Origin: Anaeromyxobacter dehalogenans
GTDB lineage: Bacteria; Myxococcota_A; UBA9042; DTJE01
Reading direction: 5' to 3'
Length of the DNA: 15,027 bases
Assembly (NCBI GenBank): GCA_020722625.1
Contig: DYKK01000048.1
Location: 1-15,027, forward strand
Shown: positions 6,624 to 13,536 of the stretch, in pieces
Layout: each line of letters opens with the position of its first letter
Numbering within the stretch: position 1 is the first letter of the stretch
Program-made: the position numbers and the translations under genes
Notes under the pieces: model-generated
Told to the model about the DNA's origin: nothing
Databases searched by the model: none
What the model saw: only the letters and a program-made list of their open reading frames with translations

Positions 6624-8546
6624 TCAGAACAGGACGCCGACCCGGGCGCGCAGGGCCGTGGCCCATTGCGAGGTCTTGTGGACCCCCGCGTTCTCGAAAC
6701 TCGGGATCAGGTCGAACGCGCCGAGCGGCCACAGGATGGACCAGTCGATCCCCGCGAACAGCAAGTCCTTTTCCTCGTAATAGATCCGCAGGATGGTCTC
6801 CACCCCGAGGTTCGCGCTGTCGCCGGGCGTGGCCGACTTCTCGAGGGCGCGCCCGTACAGGATGTCGAGACGCCCGGCCAGGGCGTCGTCGTCGGACTCG
6901 AACAGGTCGTACTGGATCCACGGTTTGAAATACAGGGCGTTCGTCACCGTCCCGATCACCTGCCGGAACAGAAGGTTGTCAACATGATAATCTGGATGAA
7001 AATAGAACGACGCGAGCCTCGGGTTGCGCACCGACGGGTCCGCGAAGTTCGTCTTGTCGAGGGTCCCGAAGTATTCCGCGGTGTCCCCGGACGCGAGCCC
7101 GGCGTCGAGTCCGAACGAGAGGTTCCGCGTCTGGTACTCCCCTTCGAACGCGAACCCGGCACTGCGGATGTCCATGCCCGAGTCCGGGTCGCCCGCCTGC
7201 ACGCGGCCGATCTGCCCCACGACCCCGGCCGCCTCCAGTTCCAGGCGGAGCCTCTTGTGCACCCCGGGGACCCAGTCCAGCCTCACCCACAGGTCCGGGG
7301 TCATGGTCCAGGCGTTTCGGGGTTCCAGGGCGATCTCGTCGTAGCCGCCACCGGGGACGGCCGGGTCGAGGTCCCCCGCCTGCACCCTGGCGGCGCTGTC
7401 GGCCGAGAGGTCGAGTTTCTGCCGGCGATAGACCGCGTACAGGCCCCAGTCCAGGCAGACCTGGTTGCGCACGTGCAGGCGGTCATACCGGGCGCGCTTC
7501 TCGGCGTCCGTCACGGGCCGCGAGAAGGCCGCGAACGCCACCTCGGTCACGTCGTCCGTGTCGGTCAGGTCGTGCGGCTCGCCGTACGCGAGGCGGGGGC
7601 TTTCGGACGTGGGCCCCGAGGCGACCCACCCGTACCCGACCTCGAAATACACCCCCGCGACGCGCGTCAGGGCCTGGACACGGTCCACGTACGTCCCGTA
7701 GTTCGCGTCCAGGGCCTCGCCGTCGTTTTCGAGGATCCCGAGCCCCCAGTGCCGGGCCATGCGCCCGGCCGACAGGGTGAGGAGGGGGCCGCCGGACGCG
7801 GCCGGCCGCAGGATGTCCCACGTCAGGTACGCTTGCCGGGCCCGGACCGAGTCCTTCAGCGAGTTGCGGCCCGCGGAGGGGACTGCCTGGGACCGGGCGA
7901 GCACGGACAGCGGCGCGTCGGGCCGGGCCGGGTCGTAGTCCGGCGTGCTGCCCAGGACCAGGTTGTCGAAGACGTCGATCTCGGCATGGATGGCGAGGGT
8001 CGGGGCCACGTGGAGCGTCGGGCGATAGCGCAGGCGCATGTTCCCGCCCGCGAGCCAGTCCTCGCCCTGGGGTCCGACCTGGTCCTTGTTGACCGACGTC
8101 GCGTTGGCCGCGTTGTCCGTCAGGGGAGGCATGAAGCCCGATGTCCGCACCAGGGTCCCGTCCGCCTTCAGGACCTCGGTGCCCAGGTGGCCGCGATAGT
8201 ACCCCTCCGCCCTCAGCCGGAAATACCCGTGGTGCTCGAACCAGGGGTAGTCGCGCTTCCCGGTCGCTCCCGGGCCGGCCCACTCCTCGGCCGTCCGGAG
8301 GGCCTCGCCGCGCAGGAGTTCGTCCAGCGTCGGGATGGGCTCCTCCTCTTTCTGGCCCACCCACCCACCCTGCGCGGGCTCGGGGGCCGGCTCCGCCTCG
8401 GGCTGCGACGGTTCGGGGGTCGGCTGATCCTGGGGCGGAGAGGACCCGGCGGTCGGCTCCTCCTGGGCGCGGGCCGCCCCTCCCCAGGTCCCCAGGACCA
8501 GGAGTGCGGCGACCCACCCGGCTGACGCGGCGGTGACGTCCCTCAT
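6624..8546 (-). CDS. TIGR04551-like outer-membrane beta-barrel protein
   Basis: Probable outer-membrane beta-barrel of 640 residues. A signal peptide spans about 1-27 (cleavage near ARA/QEE). A Pro/Glu/Gln-rich linker follows (about 29-60), then a long alternating polar/hydrophobic region with many aromatic residues, ending in ...ALRARVGVLF. The terminal Phe fits the recognition signal for barrel insertion by BAM. Repeated strand-like segments (HGYFRLRAEGYYRG, VYFEVGYGWVA, YFKPWIQYDLF) and the overall layout resemble the TIGR04551 / MXAN_2562 family of myxobacteria, recognised from memory. The function of that family is unknown to me. The start at 8546 has GGAGAGGAAGG just upstream. It reads in the same direction as the pilin operon, but a separate promoter lies between them, so co-transcription is only possible by read-through. 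Confidence 0.75.
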   Translation of the reverse strand: MRDVTAASAGWVAALLVLGTWGGAARAQEEPTAGSSPPQDQPTPEPSQPEAEPAPEPAQGGWVGQKEEEPIPTLDELLRGEALRTAEEWAGPGATGKRDYPWFEHHGYFRLRAEGYYRGHLGTEVLKADGTLVRTSGFMPPLTDNAANATSVNKDQVGPQGEDWLAGGNMRLRYRPTLHVAPTLAIHAEIDVFDNLVLGSTPDYDPARPDAPLSVLARSQAVPSAGRNSLKDSVRARQAYLTWDILRPAASGGPLLTLSAGRMARHWGLGILENDGEALDANYGTYVDRVQALTRVAGVYFEVGYGWVASGPTSESPRLAYGEPHDLTDTDDVTEVAFAAFSRPVTDAEKRARYDRLHVRNQVCLDWGLYAVYRRQKLDLSADSAARVQAGDLDPAVPGGGYDEIALEPRNAWTMTPDLWVRLDWVPGVHKRLRLELEAAGVVGQIGRVQAGDPDSGMDIRSAGFAFEGEYQTRNLSFGLDAGLASGDTAEYFGTLDKTNFADPSVRNPRLASFYFHPDYHVDNLLFRQVIGTVTNALYFKPWIQYDLFESDDDALAGRLDILYGRALEKSATPGDSANLGVETILRIYYEEKDLLFAGIDWSILWPLGAFDLIPSFENAGVHKTSQWATALRARVGVLF

Positions 8547-8579
8547 GTCGGCCTTCCTCTCCGGCGATCAGGCGGTCGT

Positions 8580-8609
8580 ACTCTACTCAAGGCGTGAACC
8601 GCGTGTCAA
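8580..8609 (-). promoter_or_regulatory. sigma-70-like promoter for the beta-barrel gene
   Basis: On the minus strand a perfect -35 box TTGACA (8609-8604) is followed after 18 bases by TAGAGT (8585-8580), a 4/6 match to TATAAT. The predicted start near 8573 leaves a leader of about 27 bases with a strong ribosome site before the ATG at 8546. The -10 box is only moderate. Confidence 0.45.
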
Positions 8610-8616
8610 ACCTCGC

Positions 8617-8655
8617 GTTGACCGCCCGGGCCGTTTGTGTTCTGATCCGGTCAAC
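8617..8655. repeat. 8-bp inverted repeat spanning the ygeY promoter
   Basis: GTTGACCG at 8617-8624 is matched by CGGTCAAC at 8648-8655, perfect 8-bp arms separated by 23 bases. The left arm contains the -35 box of the plus-strand promoter and the right arm covers the predicted transcript start. The placement suits an operator for a dimeric regulator that occludes RNA polymerase, but this is inference. Confidence 0.45.
8618..8646 (+). promoter_or_regulatory. sigma-70-like promoter for the ygeY operon
   Basis: TTGACC (8618-8623, 5/6) and TCTGAT (8641-8646, 4/6) are separated by exactly 17 bases. The predicted start is near 8653, giving a leader of about 100 bases. The -35 boxes of this promoter and of the divergent one are only eight bases apart, so the two promoters lie back to back. 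Confidence 0.45.
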
Positions 8656-8667
8656 CCGATTCGTCAT

Positions 8668-8723
8668 GGGGCGGATGGGTGGGGGCGGGGGGTGGCGCCC
8701 TGAATGGGGCGGGGGGGTGGGGG
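8668..8723 (+). promoter_or_regulatory. G-rich leader with G-quadruplex potential
   Basis: The sense strand carries seven G runs: 8668-8671, 8677-8679, 8681-8685, 8687-8692, 8706-8709, 8711-8717 and 8719-8723. The first four form one canonical quadruplex candidate (loops 5, 1 and 1). The last three, of 4, 7 and 5 bases, could form a second. If transcribed from the promoter at 8618-8646, this would be an RNA structure in the 5' leader of ygeY. A GTG at 8594 would put it in frame as a Gly-rich peptide, which I reject as coding. Confidence 0.5.
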
Positions 8724-8738
8724 CCGGTGGTGGCCCCC
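8719..8738 (+). promoter_or_regulatory. 7-bp GC hairpin just before the ygeY ribosome site
   Basis: GGGGGCC (8719-8725) pairs with GGCCCCC (8732-8738) around the loop GGTGGT. The stem ends six bases before AGGGAGG. Its left arm is also the last G run of the G-rich block, so hairpin and quadruplex would compete. No T-run follows, so a terminator is unlikely. Confidence 0.45.
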
Positions 8739-8742
8739 TGAC

Positions 8743-8749
8743 AGGGAGG
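8743..8749 (+). promoter_or_regulatory. Shine-Dalgarno deciding the ygeY start
   Basis: AGGGAGG ends at 8749, directly against an ATG at 8750, which leaves no spacer. The in-frame GTG at 8756 lies six bases downstream of the site and is the better-placed start. The two choices differ by only two residues. Confidence 0.6.
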
Positions 8750-8755
8750 ATGAAG

Positions 8756-9994
8756 GTGGTTCCGAGGGAGTTGCTCGCCGAGATCCGCAAGCGCGCGCGG
8801 GAACAGGCGGGTCCCGTGGCGCGCTTCCTGTCGGACCTCGTCCGCATCCGGTCCCTGTCCGGCGAGGAAGGCGCGGTCGTGGACCGCATCGCCCGCGAGA
8901 TGCGGGACGCCGGGCTCGAAGACATCCGGGTGGACGCCTTCGGGAACGTGTCGGGCGGCCGGGGTCGGTCCGGGCCGCTCCTCGCCTTCGACGCACACGT
9001 GGACACCGTGGACGTCGGCAACCGCGACGCCTGGGAGGGCGACCCCTTCTCGGGTGAAATCCGGGACGGATGCGTCTTTGGACGCGGGGCGTCGGACCAG
9101 AAGGCGGGGATGGCCGCCGTGGTCTATGCGGCGAAGGTCCTGCGCGACCTGGGCGTCGAGACCCCGTTCCGGTTCCTCGCCGTCGGGTCCGTCCAGGAGG
9201 AGGACTGCGACGGGCTCTGCTGGCAGTACCTTCTGCGCGAGAGGGTCGTCCGCCCCGACTGCGTCGTCATCACCGAGCCCACGTGCTGCGAGGTCTATCG
9301 AGGCCACCGGGGCCGGATGGAGATCGCCGTCTCCGTCGAGGGTCTCTCGGCCCACGGTTCCGCGCCGGAACGGGGCATCAACGCGATCTACCGCATGGCG
9401 GACATCCTGAAGGAACTGGAGGCCCTGAACGACCGTCTGACCGGACACCCGTTCCTGGGCAAGGGCTCGCTGACGGTTTCCGACATCCGGTCCGGGTCCC
9501 CCTCGCTGTGCGCCGTGGCCGACCACGCCCGCATCCACGTGGACCGCCGCCTGACCCTCGGCGAGACCCGCGAATCCGCGGTCGCGGAGATCGAGTCCCT
9601 CCCGTCCGTGCGGCGCCACGAGGCCCGCGTGGAGGTCCTGCGCTACGATCGGCCCACCCACACCGGGTACGTGCTCCCGGCGGAAAAGTACTATCCTTGC
9701 TGGTTGTTCGAAGAGGACCACCCCGCGGTCCGCGCGGCCTGCCGGACCTGGGAGGCGCTCTTCGACGCCCCCTGCCGTCCCGGGCGCTGGGTCTTCTCGA
9801 CAAACGGCGTGGCCACGGCCGGGATGTTCGGGGTCCCGACGGTCGGGTTCGGCCCGGGGGACGAACGGTTCGCCCACGCCCCGAACGAGCGGTGCGAGGT
9901 CGAGCACCTCGTGCGCGCGGTCGCGTTCTATGCGGCCTTCGGGTTCTTCTGGGGCGAGGCCGCGCGGGAGTGGAACCACGGAGGAACGACGTGA
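8756..9994 (+). CDS. ygeY: YgeY-family M20 metallohydrolase
   Basis: Zinc-dependent M20-family amidohydrolase/peptidase of 412 residues, very similar in motif order to YgeY, the hydrolase found beside selenium-dependent purine-degradation genes. Visible features are FDAHVDTV (metal ligand His81, catalytic Asp83), FGRGASDQKAGM (bridging Asp114), VQEEDCDGLCWQYL (general base Glu148, metal ligand Glu149), ITEPT (Glu174), RGHRGRMEI, AHGSAPERG (His200 of the dimerisation domain), and HAPNE (His374). The QEEDCDGLCWQY and HGSAPERG blocks are the YgeY hallmarks. The true substrate of YgeY is not established; the protein is cytoplasmic, as no signal peptide is seen. ATG at 8750 is an alternative start. 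Its stop overlaps the next gene's GTG start (GTGA), implying coupled translation. No other selenium or purine gene is in the window. Confidence 0.9.
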   Translation: MVPRELLAEIRKRAREQAGPVARFLSDLVRIRSLSGEEGAVVDRIAREMRDAGLEDIRVDAFGNVSGGRGRSGPLLAFDAHVDTVDVGNRDAWEGDPFSGEIRDGCVFGRGASDQKAGMAAVVYAAKVLRDLGVETPFRFLAVGSVQEEDCDGLCWQYLLRERVVRPDCVVITEPTCCEVYRGHRGRMEIAVSVEGLSAHGSAPERGINAIYRMADILKELEALNDRLTGHPFLGKGSLTVSDIRSGSPSLCAVADHARIHVDRRLTLGETRESAVAEIESLPSVRRHEARVEVLRYDRPTHTGYVLPAEKYYPCWLFEEDHPAVRAACRTWEALFDAPCRPGRWVFSTNGVATAGMFGVPTVGFGPGDERFAHAPNERCEVEHLVRAVAFYAAFGFFWGEAAREWNHGGTT

Positions 9995-11031
9995 GCGGGA
10001 CGACCCGGGAGGGGCGGGTTCTGGACACGCCGTCGGACGTCGAGGCGGCCCTGGCGACGGGGCGCCTCGAGCGCTGCACGGTCCGCAGGCAGGACCTGGC
10101 GTCGTGCCCCCTGGAGGGGATCGAGGTGGTCGAGGCGACCCTGGTGGAGGTCGGGCTGGCCGGGGCGCGGATGAGGGCGGCGCGGGTGCGCGATTCGTCC
10201 TTCGTCGGGGCCTTGATGCGGGGGACCGACCTCTCGCGCTCGGTGATCGAGGGGTGCGTGTTCCGCGGCAGCGAGGCGATGGAGGCGGTGTTCCGCCAGG
10301 CGGACCTGGTCTCGTCTCGGTTCGAGGAATCCCCCTGCGGCAACGGCGACTTCGAGGGCGCGGAGGTCGTCGGGACCGTGTTCTCGACGTCGGACCTGTA
10401 CGCGGCCCGCTTCCCCCACGCCATCCTGGTGCGCTGCCGTTTCGAGAACCGCCGGCTCGGGAACGCGGTCCTGTCGCGCGCGGACTTCTCGAACGCCCTG
10501 ATCCTGGACACCGATTTCTCGAACGCCGACCTGGCCGATGCGGACTTCCGGGGCGCGCTCCTGGTCCGGGCGAACCTCGAGGACGCGAACCTGACCGGGG
10601 CGCGCTTCGATGGCGCGCGCATCCTGATGCCGAACCTGGCCCGGGTGAACGTGGGTGCCGCGGAACAGGCCTCCATCAACGCGGCGATGGTCCGCCCGGC
10701 CGACGGGGTCTTCCAGGTGTTGGACTTCCTGGCTGCGCGCAGCGAGCGCCTGGTCCCCGTGGTCCACGCGCTCCTGGTCGGATACGTGCTGGGAGGGGTC
10801 CGGGCGCTCGAGGCCGCCCCGGCCGAATCCGCACCGGTCGAGGCAATTCCGGCCGCCGTCGCGCCCGCCTCGCCGGAACCGGCGGCACTGCCTCCCCCGC
10901 CCCAGGTGCCGGAACCCGCGCAGAAGGCCCCGCCCCCGGCACGCGAGGCGCCGCCTCAGAGCGGGGGAGGGAGGGTGTCTCGGGAATCCGACCAGGTCTA
11001 TGAGCGGTTCAAGAAGATCGAACTCGACTGA
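9991..11031 (+). CDS. Pentapeptide-repeat protein with hydrophobic segment and Pro/Ala tail
   Basis: Protein of 346 residues. From about residue 31 to 225 nearly every fifth residue is Phe, Leu, Ile, Val or Met, with many A(D/N)(L/F)xx units such as SRADF, SNADL, RANLE and EDANL. This gives about 39 pentads in unbroken register, predicting a right-handed quadrilateral beta-helix of roughly ten coils. Residues 253-271 (LVPVVHALLVGYVLGGVRA) are hydrophobic enough for one membrane segment or a buried helix. Residues 275-325 are Pro/Ala/Glu-rich and probably disordered, and a charged end closes the protein (ESDQVYERFKKIELD). The start is GTG at 9991, overlapping the ygeY stop, with GGAGG six bases upstream (9981-9985). 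An upstream open frame continues antisense-free through ygeY but is a shadow. Function is unknown: gyrase-protecting Qnr/MfpA proteins share the fold, but so do many unrelated proteins. Confidence 0.9.
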   Translation: MSGTTREGRVLDTPSDVEAALATGRLERCTVRRQDLASCPLEGIEVVEATLVEVGLAGARMRAARVRDSSFVGALMRGTDLSRSVIEGCVFRGSEAMEAVFRQADLVSSRFEESPCGNGDFEGAEVVGTVFSTSDLYAARFPHAILVRCRFENRRLGNAVLSRADFSNALILDTDFSNADLADADFRGALLVRANLEDANLTGARFDGARILMPNLARVNVGAAEQASINAAMVRPADGVFQVLDFLAARSERLVPVVHALLVGYVLGGVRALEAAPAESAPVEAIPAAVAPASPEPAALPPPPQVPEPAQKAPPPAREAPPQSGGGRVSRESDQVYERFKKIELD

Positions 11032-11048
11032 GAATCCCGGGAGGCGAC

Positions 11049-11579
11049 ATGGCGGCGACGCGCGGCTGGAAGCGCGGGAGGGTGCTCGTCACGGGCGCGC
11101 TCGCGGTCGGCGCCGTCGTCGCGTGGTGGTTGACCCGGGACCCGGAGGCCCGCCTCGTCGAGCAAGCCGTCCGGGAGTACGTGGGCGACCTGAAGACCCA
11201 GGGCATGACGAGCGCGAGCCGGCGCATCTTCCCGGACGACCTCCTGGAACTGAAGCAGGCGGCCCTGTTCAAGGCCGGCGCCGAGGACCGGTTCCGGGCG
11301 GAGGCCCTGGAGTTCTTTCAGGCCCGGGACCTGGACGAGGTCCGGCAGGCGCCCCGGGAGCGCTTCTTCGAGTTTCTGTTGCTCCGGGCGTACGTCAAGT
11401 ACCCCCGCCTCTTCGATTCCCTGTCCCGGGGACGGGTCGCGGGGGTCCGGATCCGACACGACGGAGAGGAGGCTCGGGCGTGGGTCTCGGTGGATGTCGA
11501 GATGTCCGAAGGGAGGCGCCGGCTGACCTTGCGGGCCGACCTCATCAAGCGGGACGGGGTGTGGTGGATCCGGATCTGA
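11049..11579 (+). CDS. Small membrane-anchored protein of unknown function
   Basis: Protein of 176 residues that I do not recognise. A basic N-terminus (RGWKRGR) is followed by one hydrophobic segment, about residues 11-28 (RVLVTGALAVGAVVAWWL), then a mixed helical and beta domain: a helix starting EARLVEQAVREYVGDLK, a basic and aromatic centre (RFFEFLLLRAYVKYPRLF), and two or three beta strands at the end, closing with KRDGVWWIRI. The final strand pattern (LTLRADLIKRDGVWWI) resembles NTF2-like or DUF4878-type periplasmic domains, but this is a guess. The ATG has GGGAGG four bases upstream, and the gene begins 17 bases after the pentapeptide-repeat gene, so they are probably co-transcribed. 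Whether the domain lies in the periplasm depends on topology; the positive N-terminus favours that. Confidence 0.8.
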   Translation: MAATRGWKRGRVLVTGALAVGAVVAWWLTRDPEARLVEQAVREYVGDLKTQGMTSASRRIFPDDLLELKQAALFKAGAEDRFRAEALEFFQARDLDEVRQAPRERFFEFLLLRAYVKYPRLFDSLSRGRVAGVRIRHDGEEARAWVSVDVEMSEGRRRLTLRADLIKRDGVWWIRI

Positions 11580-11582
11580 CCA

Positions 11583-11609
11583 GGATCGGTTGGCCCCGCT
11601 CACCGATTC
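11583..11609 (+). promoter_or_regulatory. Inverted repeat in the short glmS leader
   Basis: ATCGGT (11585-11590) pairs with ACCGAT (11602-11607) around 11 bases, and the flanking GG/TC extend it to about 8 bp with one wobble. It lies between the stop of the preceding gene and the GAGGTGA ribosome site (11613-11619) of glmS. There is no T-run, and 48 bases is too short for a glmS ribozyme. It could be a small operator or an attenuating hairpin. Confidence 0.3.
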
Positions 11610-11627
11610 CTCCGAGGTGACGTTCTC

Positions 11628-13460
11628 ATGTGCGGCATCATCGGCTACGTCGGCTCGCGGGAGTGCGCGCCCATCCTGATGGACGGCCTGCGGCGGCTCG
11701 AGTATCGAGGCTACGACAGCGCCGGAGTGGCCGCACTGCACGACGGCGACATCGAGGTCCGACGCGCGTCCGGGAAGATCGCGAACCTCGAGGCCGTCCT
11801 GCGCGAACGGCCCCTCGCCGGGAGCGTGGGGATCGGCCACACGCGATGGGCCACGCACGGCCGGCCGAGCGAGGAGAACGCCCACCCGCACCGGTCGGGA
11901 CAGGTGGTCCTCGTCCACAACGGGATCATCGAGAACTTCCTGGCCCTGCGGGCGGAACTCGAACAGGCGGGGCGTTCCTTCGCGTCCGAGACCGACACCG
12001 AGGTCCTGTCGCACCTCGTGGACCTGGAATTGCAGCAACGGGACTCGCTGGTGGAGGCGGTCCGGGCGGCCCTCGCGCGCGTGCAGGGGTCGTACGCGGT
12101 CGCGGTGATGGCCCTCCGCTTCCCGGACCGGCTGGTCGTGGCCCGCAACGCCTCGCCCCTGATCGTGGGGCTGGGGAGCGGCGAGACGCTCGTCGCCTCG
12201 GACATCCCGGCCCTCCTCGGGTTCACGCGCGACATCATCGTGGTCGAGGACGGCGAGGTCGGGGAGGTCGCCGCCGAGGGTTACACCGCCCGGGACCTCG
12301 CGACCGGCCGCGCCGTGGACAAGAAGGTCCTGCGCGTGAACCTCACGCCCGCCATGGCCGAGAAGGGCGGCTACAAGCACTTCATGCTGAAGGAGATCCA
12401 CGAGCAGCCCCGCGCGGTCATTGACACCATGCGAGGCCGCATCTCCGTCGAGCAGGGGGAGGTCTTCCTCGGCCCCGAGGGGCCGGATGCCGGGTTCCTG
12501 CGCCAGGTCCCCCGCGTGCACCTCGCCGCGTGCGGGACGTCGTGGCACGCGGCCCTCGTGGGTCGCCACCTGATCACGTCCCTGGCCCGGGTCCCGGTCG
12601 AGGTCCACCTGGCCGGGGAGTTCGATGCGGCCCTGGCCCTGCCCGGCCCCGGGGAACTCTTCGTTCCGATCAGCCAGTCCGGCGAGACGCTCGACACCTT
12701 GCGCACCCATCGCGAGGCCCGGTCGTGCGGGCTCAGGACGCTCGCGATCACCAACACCGTGGCCTCCTCCCTGGCCCGCGAATCCGACTTCGTCTTGTAC
12801 ACGCACGCCGGACCCGAGATCAGCGTGGCCTCGACCAAGGCGTTCACCACGCAGATCGTGGCCCTTACCCTGCTGGCCCTGGCGCTCGGGTCCGCGCGCG
12901 GGGCACTGTCGCCGGACGAGGTCCGACGCCTCCTCACGGACCTGCTGACCGCGCCGGGGCTCATCGAGGAGGTCTTGCGCGGGTCGGACGGCATCCGGGC
13001 CGTGGCCAAGAAACACATGGCCTCGCGGCACATGCTCTTCCTGGGCCGGGGGCTTCTGTATCCGGTCGCCCTCGAGGGGGCGCTCAAACTGAAGGAGGTC
13101 TCGTACGTCCACGCGGAGGGCTACTCCGCGGGCGAGATGAAGCACGGCCCGATCGCGTTGATTGACGAGGACTTCCCGACCCTGGTCCTGATCCCGCGCG
13201 GGCCGGGCCACGCCAAGACCTTGCAGAACCTCGAGGAGATCCGGGCGCGACAGGGCCGGGTGATCGCGGTCGCAACCGCCGGGGACGAGGACGTCGCCTC
13301 GCGAGCCCACGACGTGATCCCCCTTCCCGACTGCCCTCCACCACTCCTGCCGATCGTGGCCTCGATCCCCCTGCAACTGCTCGCCTACCACGTCGCGGAC
13401 CTCAAGGGGACCGACGTGGACCAGCCCCGCAACCTCGCCAAGAGCGTGACGGTGGAATGA
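11628..13460 (+). CDS. glmS: Glutamine-fructose-6-phosphate aminotransferase (isomerizing)
   Basis: Makes glucosamine-6-phosphate from fructose-6-phosphate and glutamine, the first step toward UDP-GlcNAc for peptidoglycan and lipopolysaccharide; cytoplasmic. The 610 residues match the family's usual length (about 609). The N-terminal glutaminase domain begins MCGIIGYVG with Cys2 as nucleophile after Met removal, followed by TRWATHGRPSEENAHPH, HNGIIENF and SETDTE. Two SIS sugar-isomerase domains follow, with CGTSWHAA, SQSGETLDTL, STKAFTTQ and HAEGYSAGEMKHGPIALID. The C-terminus is the canonical PRNLAKSVTVE, with the Schiff-base lysine sixth from the end. GAGGTGA lies about eight bases before the ATG. 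It follows the membrane-anchored gene after 48 bases and may be the last gene of the ygeY operon, or have its own promoter that I cannot see. Confidence 0.98.
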   Translation: MCGIIGYVGSRECAPILMDGLRRLEYRGYDSAGVAALHDGDIEVRRASGKIANLEAVLRERPLAGSVGIGHTRWATHGRPSEENAHPHRSGQVVLVHNGIIENFLALRAELEQAGRSFASETDTEVLSHLVDLELQQRDSLVEAVRAALARVQGSYAVAVMALRFPDRLVVARNASPLIVGLGSGETLVASDIPALLGFTRDIIVVEDGEVGEVAAEGYTARDLATGRAVDKKVLRVNLTPAMAEKGGYKHFMLKEIHEQPRAVIDTMRGRISVEQGEVFLGPEGPDAGFLRQVPRVHLAACGTSWHAALVGRHLITSLARVPVEVHLAGEFDAALALPGPGELFVPISQSGETLDTLRTHREARSCGLRTLAITNTVASSLARESDFVLYTHAGPEISVASTKAFTTQIVALTLLALALGSARGALSPDEVRRLLTDLLTAPGLIEEVLRGSDGIRAVAKKHMASRHMLFLGRGLLYPVALEGALKLKEVSYVHAEGYSAGEMKHGPIALIDEDFPTLVLIPRGPGHAKTLQNLEEIRARQGRVIAVATAGDEDVASRAHDVIPLPDCPPPLLPIVASIPLQLLAYHVADLKGTDVDQPRNLAKSVTVE

Positions 13461-13487
13461 CCCGGGTCCTCGCGTTGCCGGCGAGCA

Positions 13488-13517
13488 GGCCATGCGGTGA
13501 CCGGAGACCTCGTGGCC
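13488..13517. terminator. Possible hairpin between convergent glmS and MFS genes
   Basis: The gap of 76 bases between the converging stops (13461-13536) holds GGCCATG (13488-13494) and CGTGGCC (13511-13517), a 7-bp stem with one G-U pair and a 16-base loop, and a weaker 5-bp stem CTCGC/GCGAG at 13469-13485. No T-run follows on either strand. A bidirectional stop for both genes is plausible by position only. Confidence 0.25.
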
Positions 13518-13536
13518 GTGGGCGTGGGCGCGGCCC

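Noticed and set aside
6592..6636. Rho-independent terminator after the beta-barrel gene
   Set aside because: GTTTTT follows the stop on the minus strand, but the only stem (GGCGTC/GACGTC, one wobble) is weak and six bases away from the T-run.
6558..8525. 655-residue open frame on the plus strand, antisense to the beta-barrel gene
   Set aside because: Arg/Gly/Val-rich with no domain; the opposite strand has a signal peptide, barrel strands and a terminal Phe.
8594..8755. GTG start at 8594 extending YgeY by 54 residues
   Set aside because: The extension would encode a low-complexity Gly-rich stretch with no match to YgeY, would overlap the promoter boxes, and lacks a ribosome site.
11580..11627. 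glmS ribozyme
   Set aside because: Only 48 bases separate glmS from the previous stop, and no ribozyme core is visible; the ribozyme is mainly a Firmicutes feature.
10998..13493. 831-residue open frame on the minus strand, antisense to glmS and its upstream gene
   Set aside because: Composition-driven shadow; glmS on the plus strand is complete from start to C-terminal motif.
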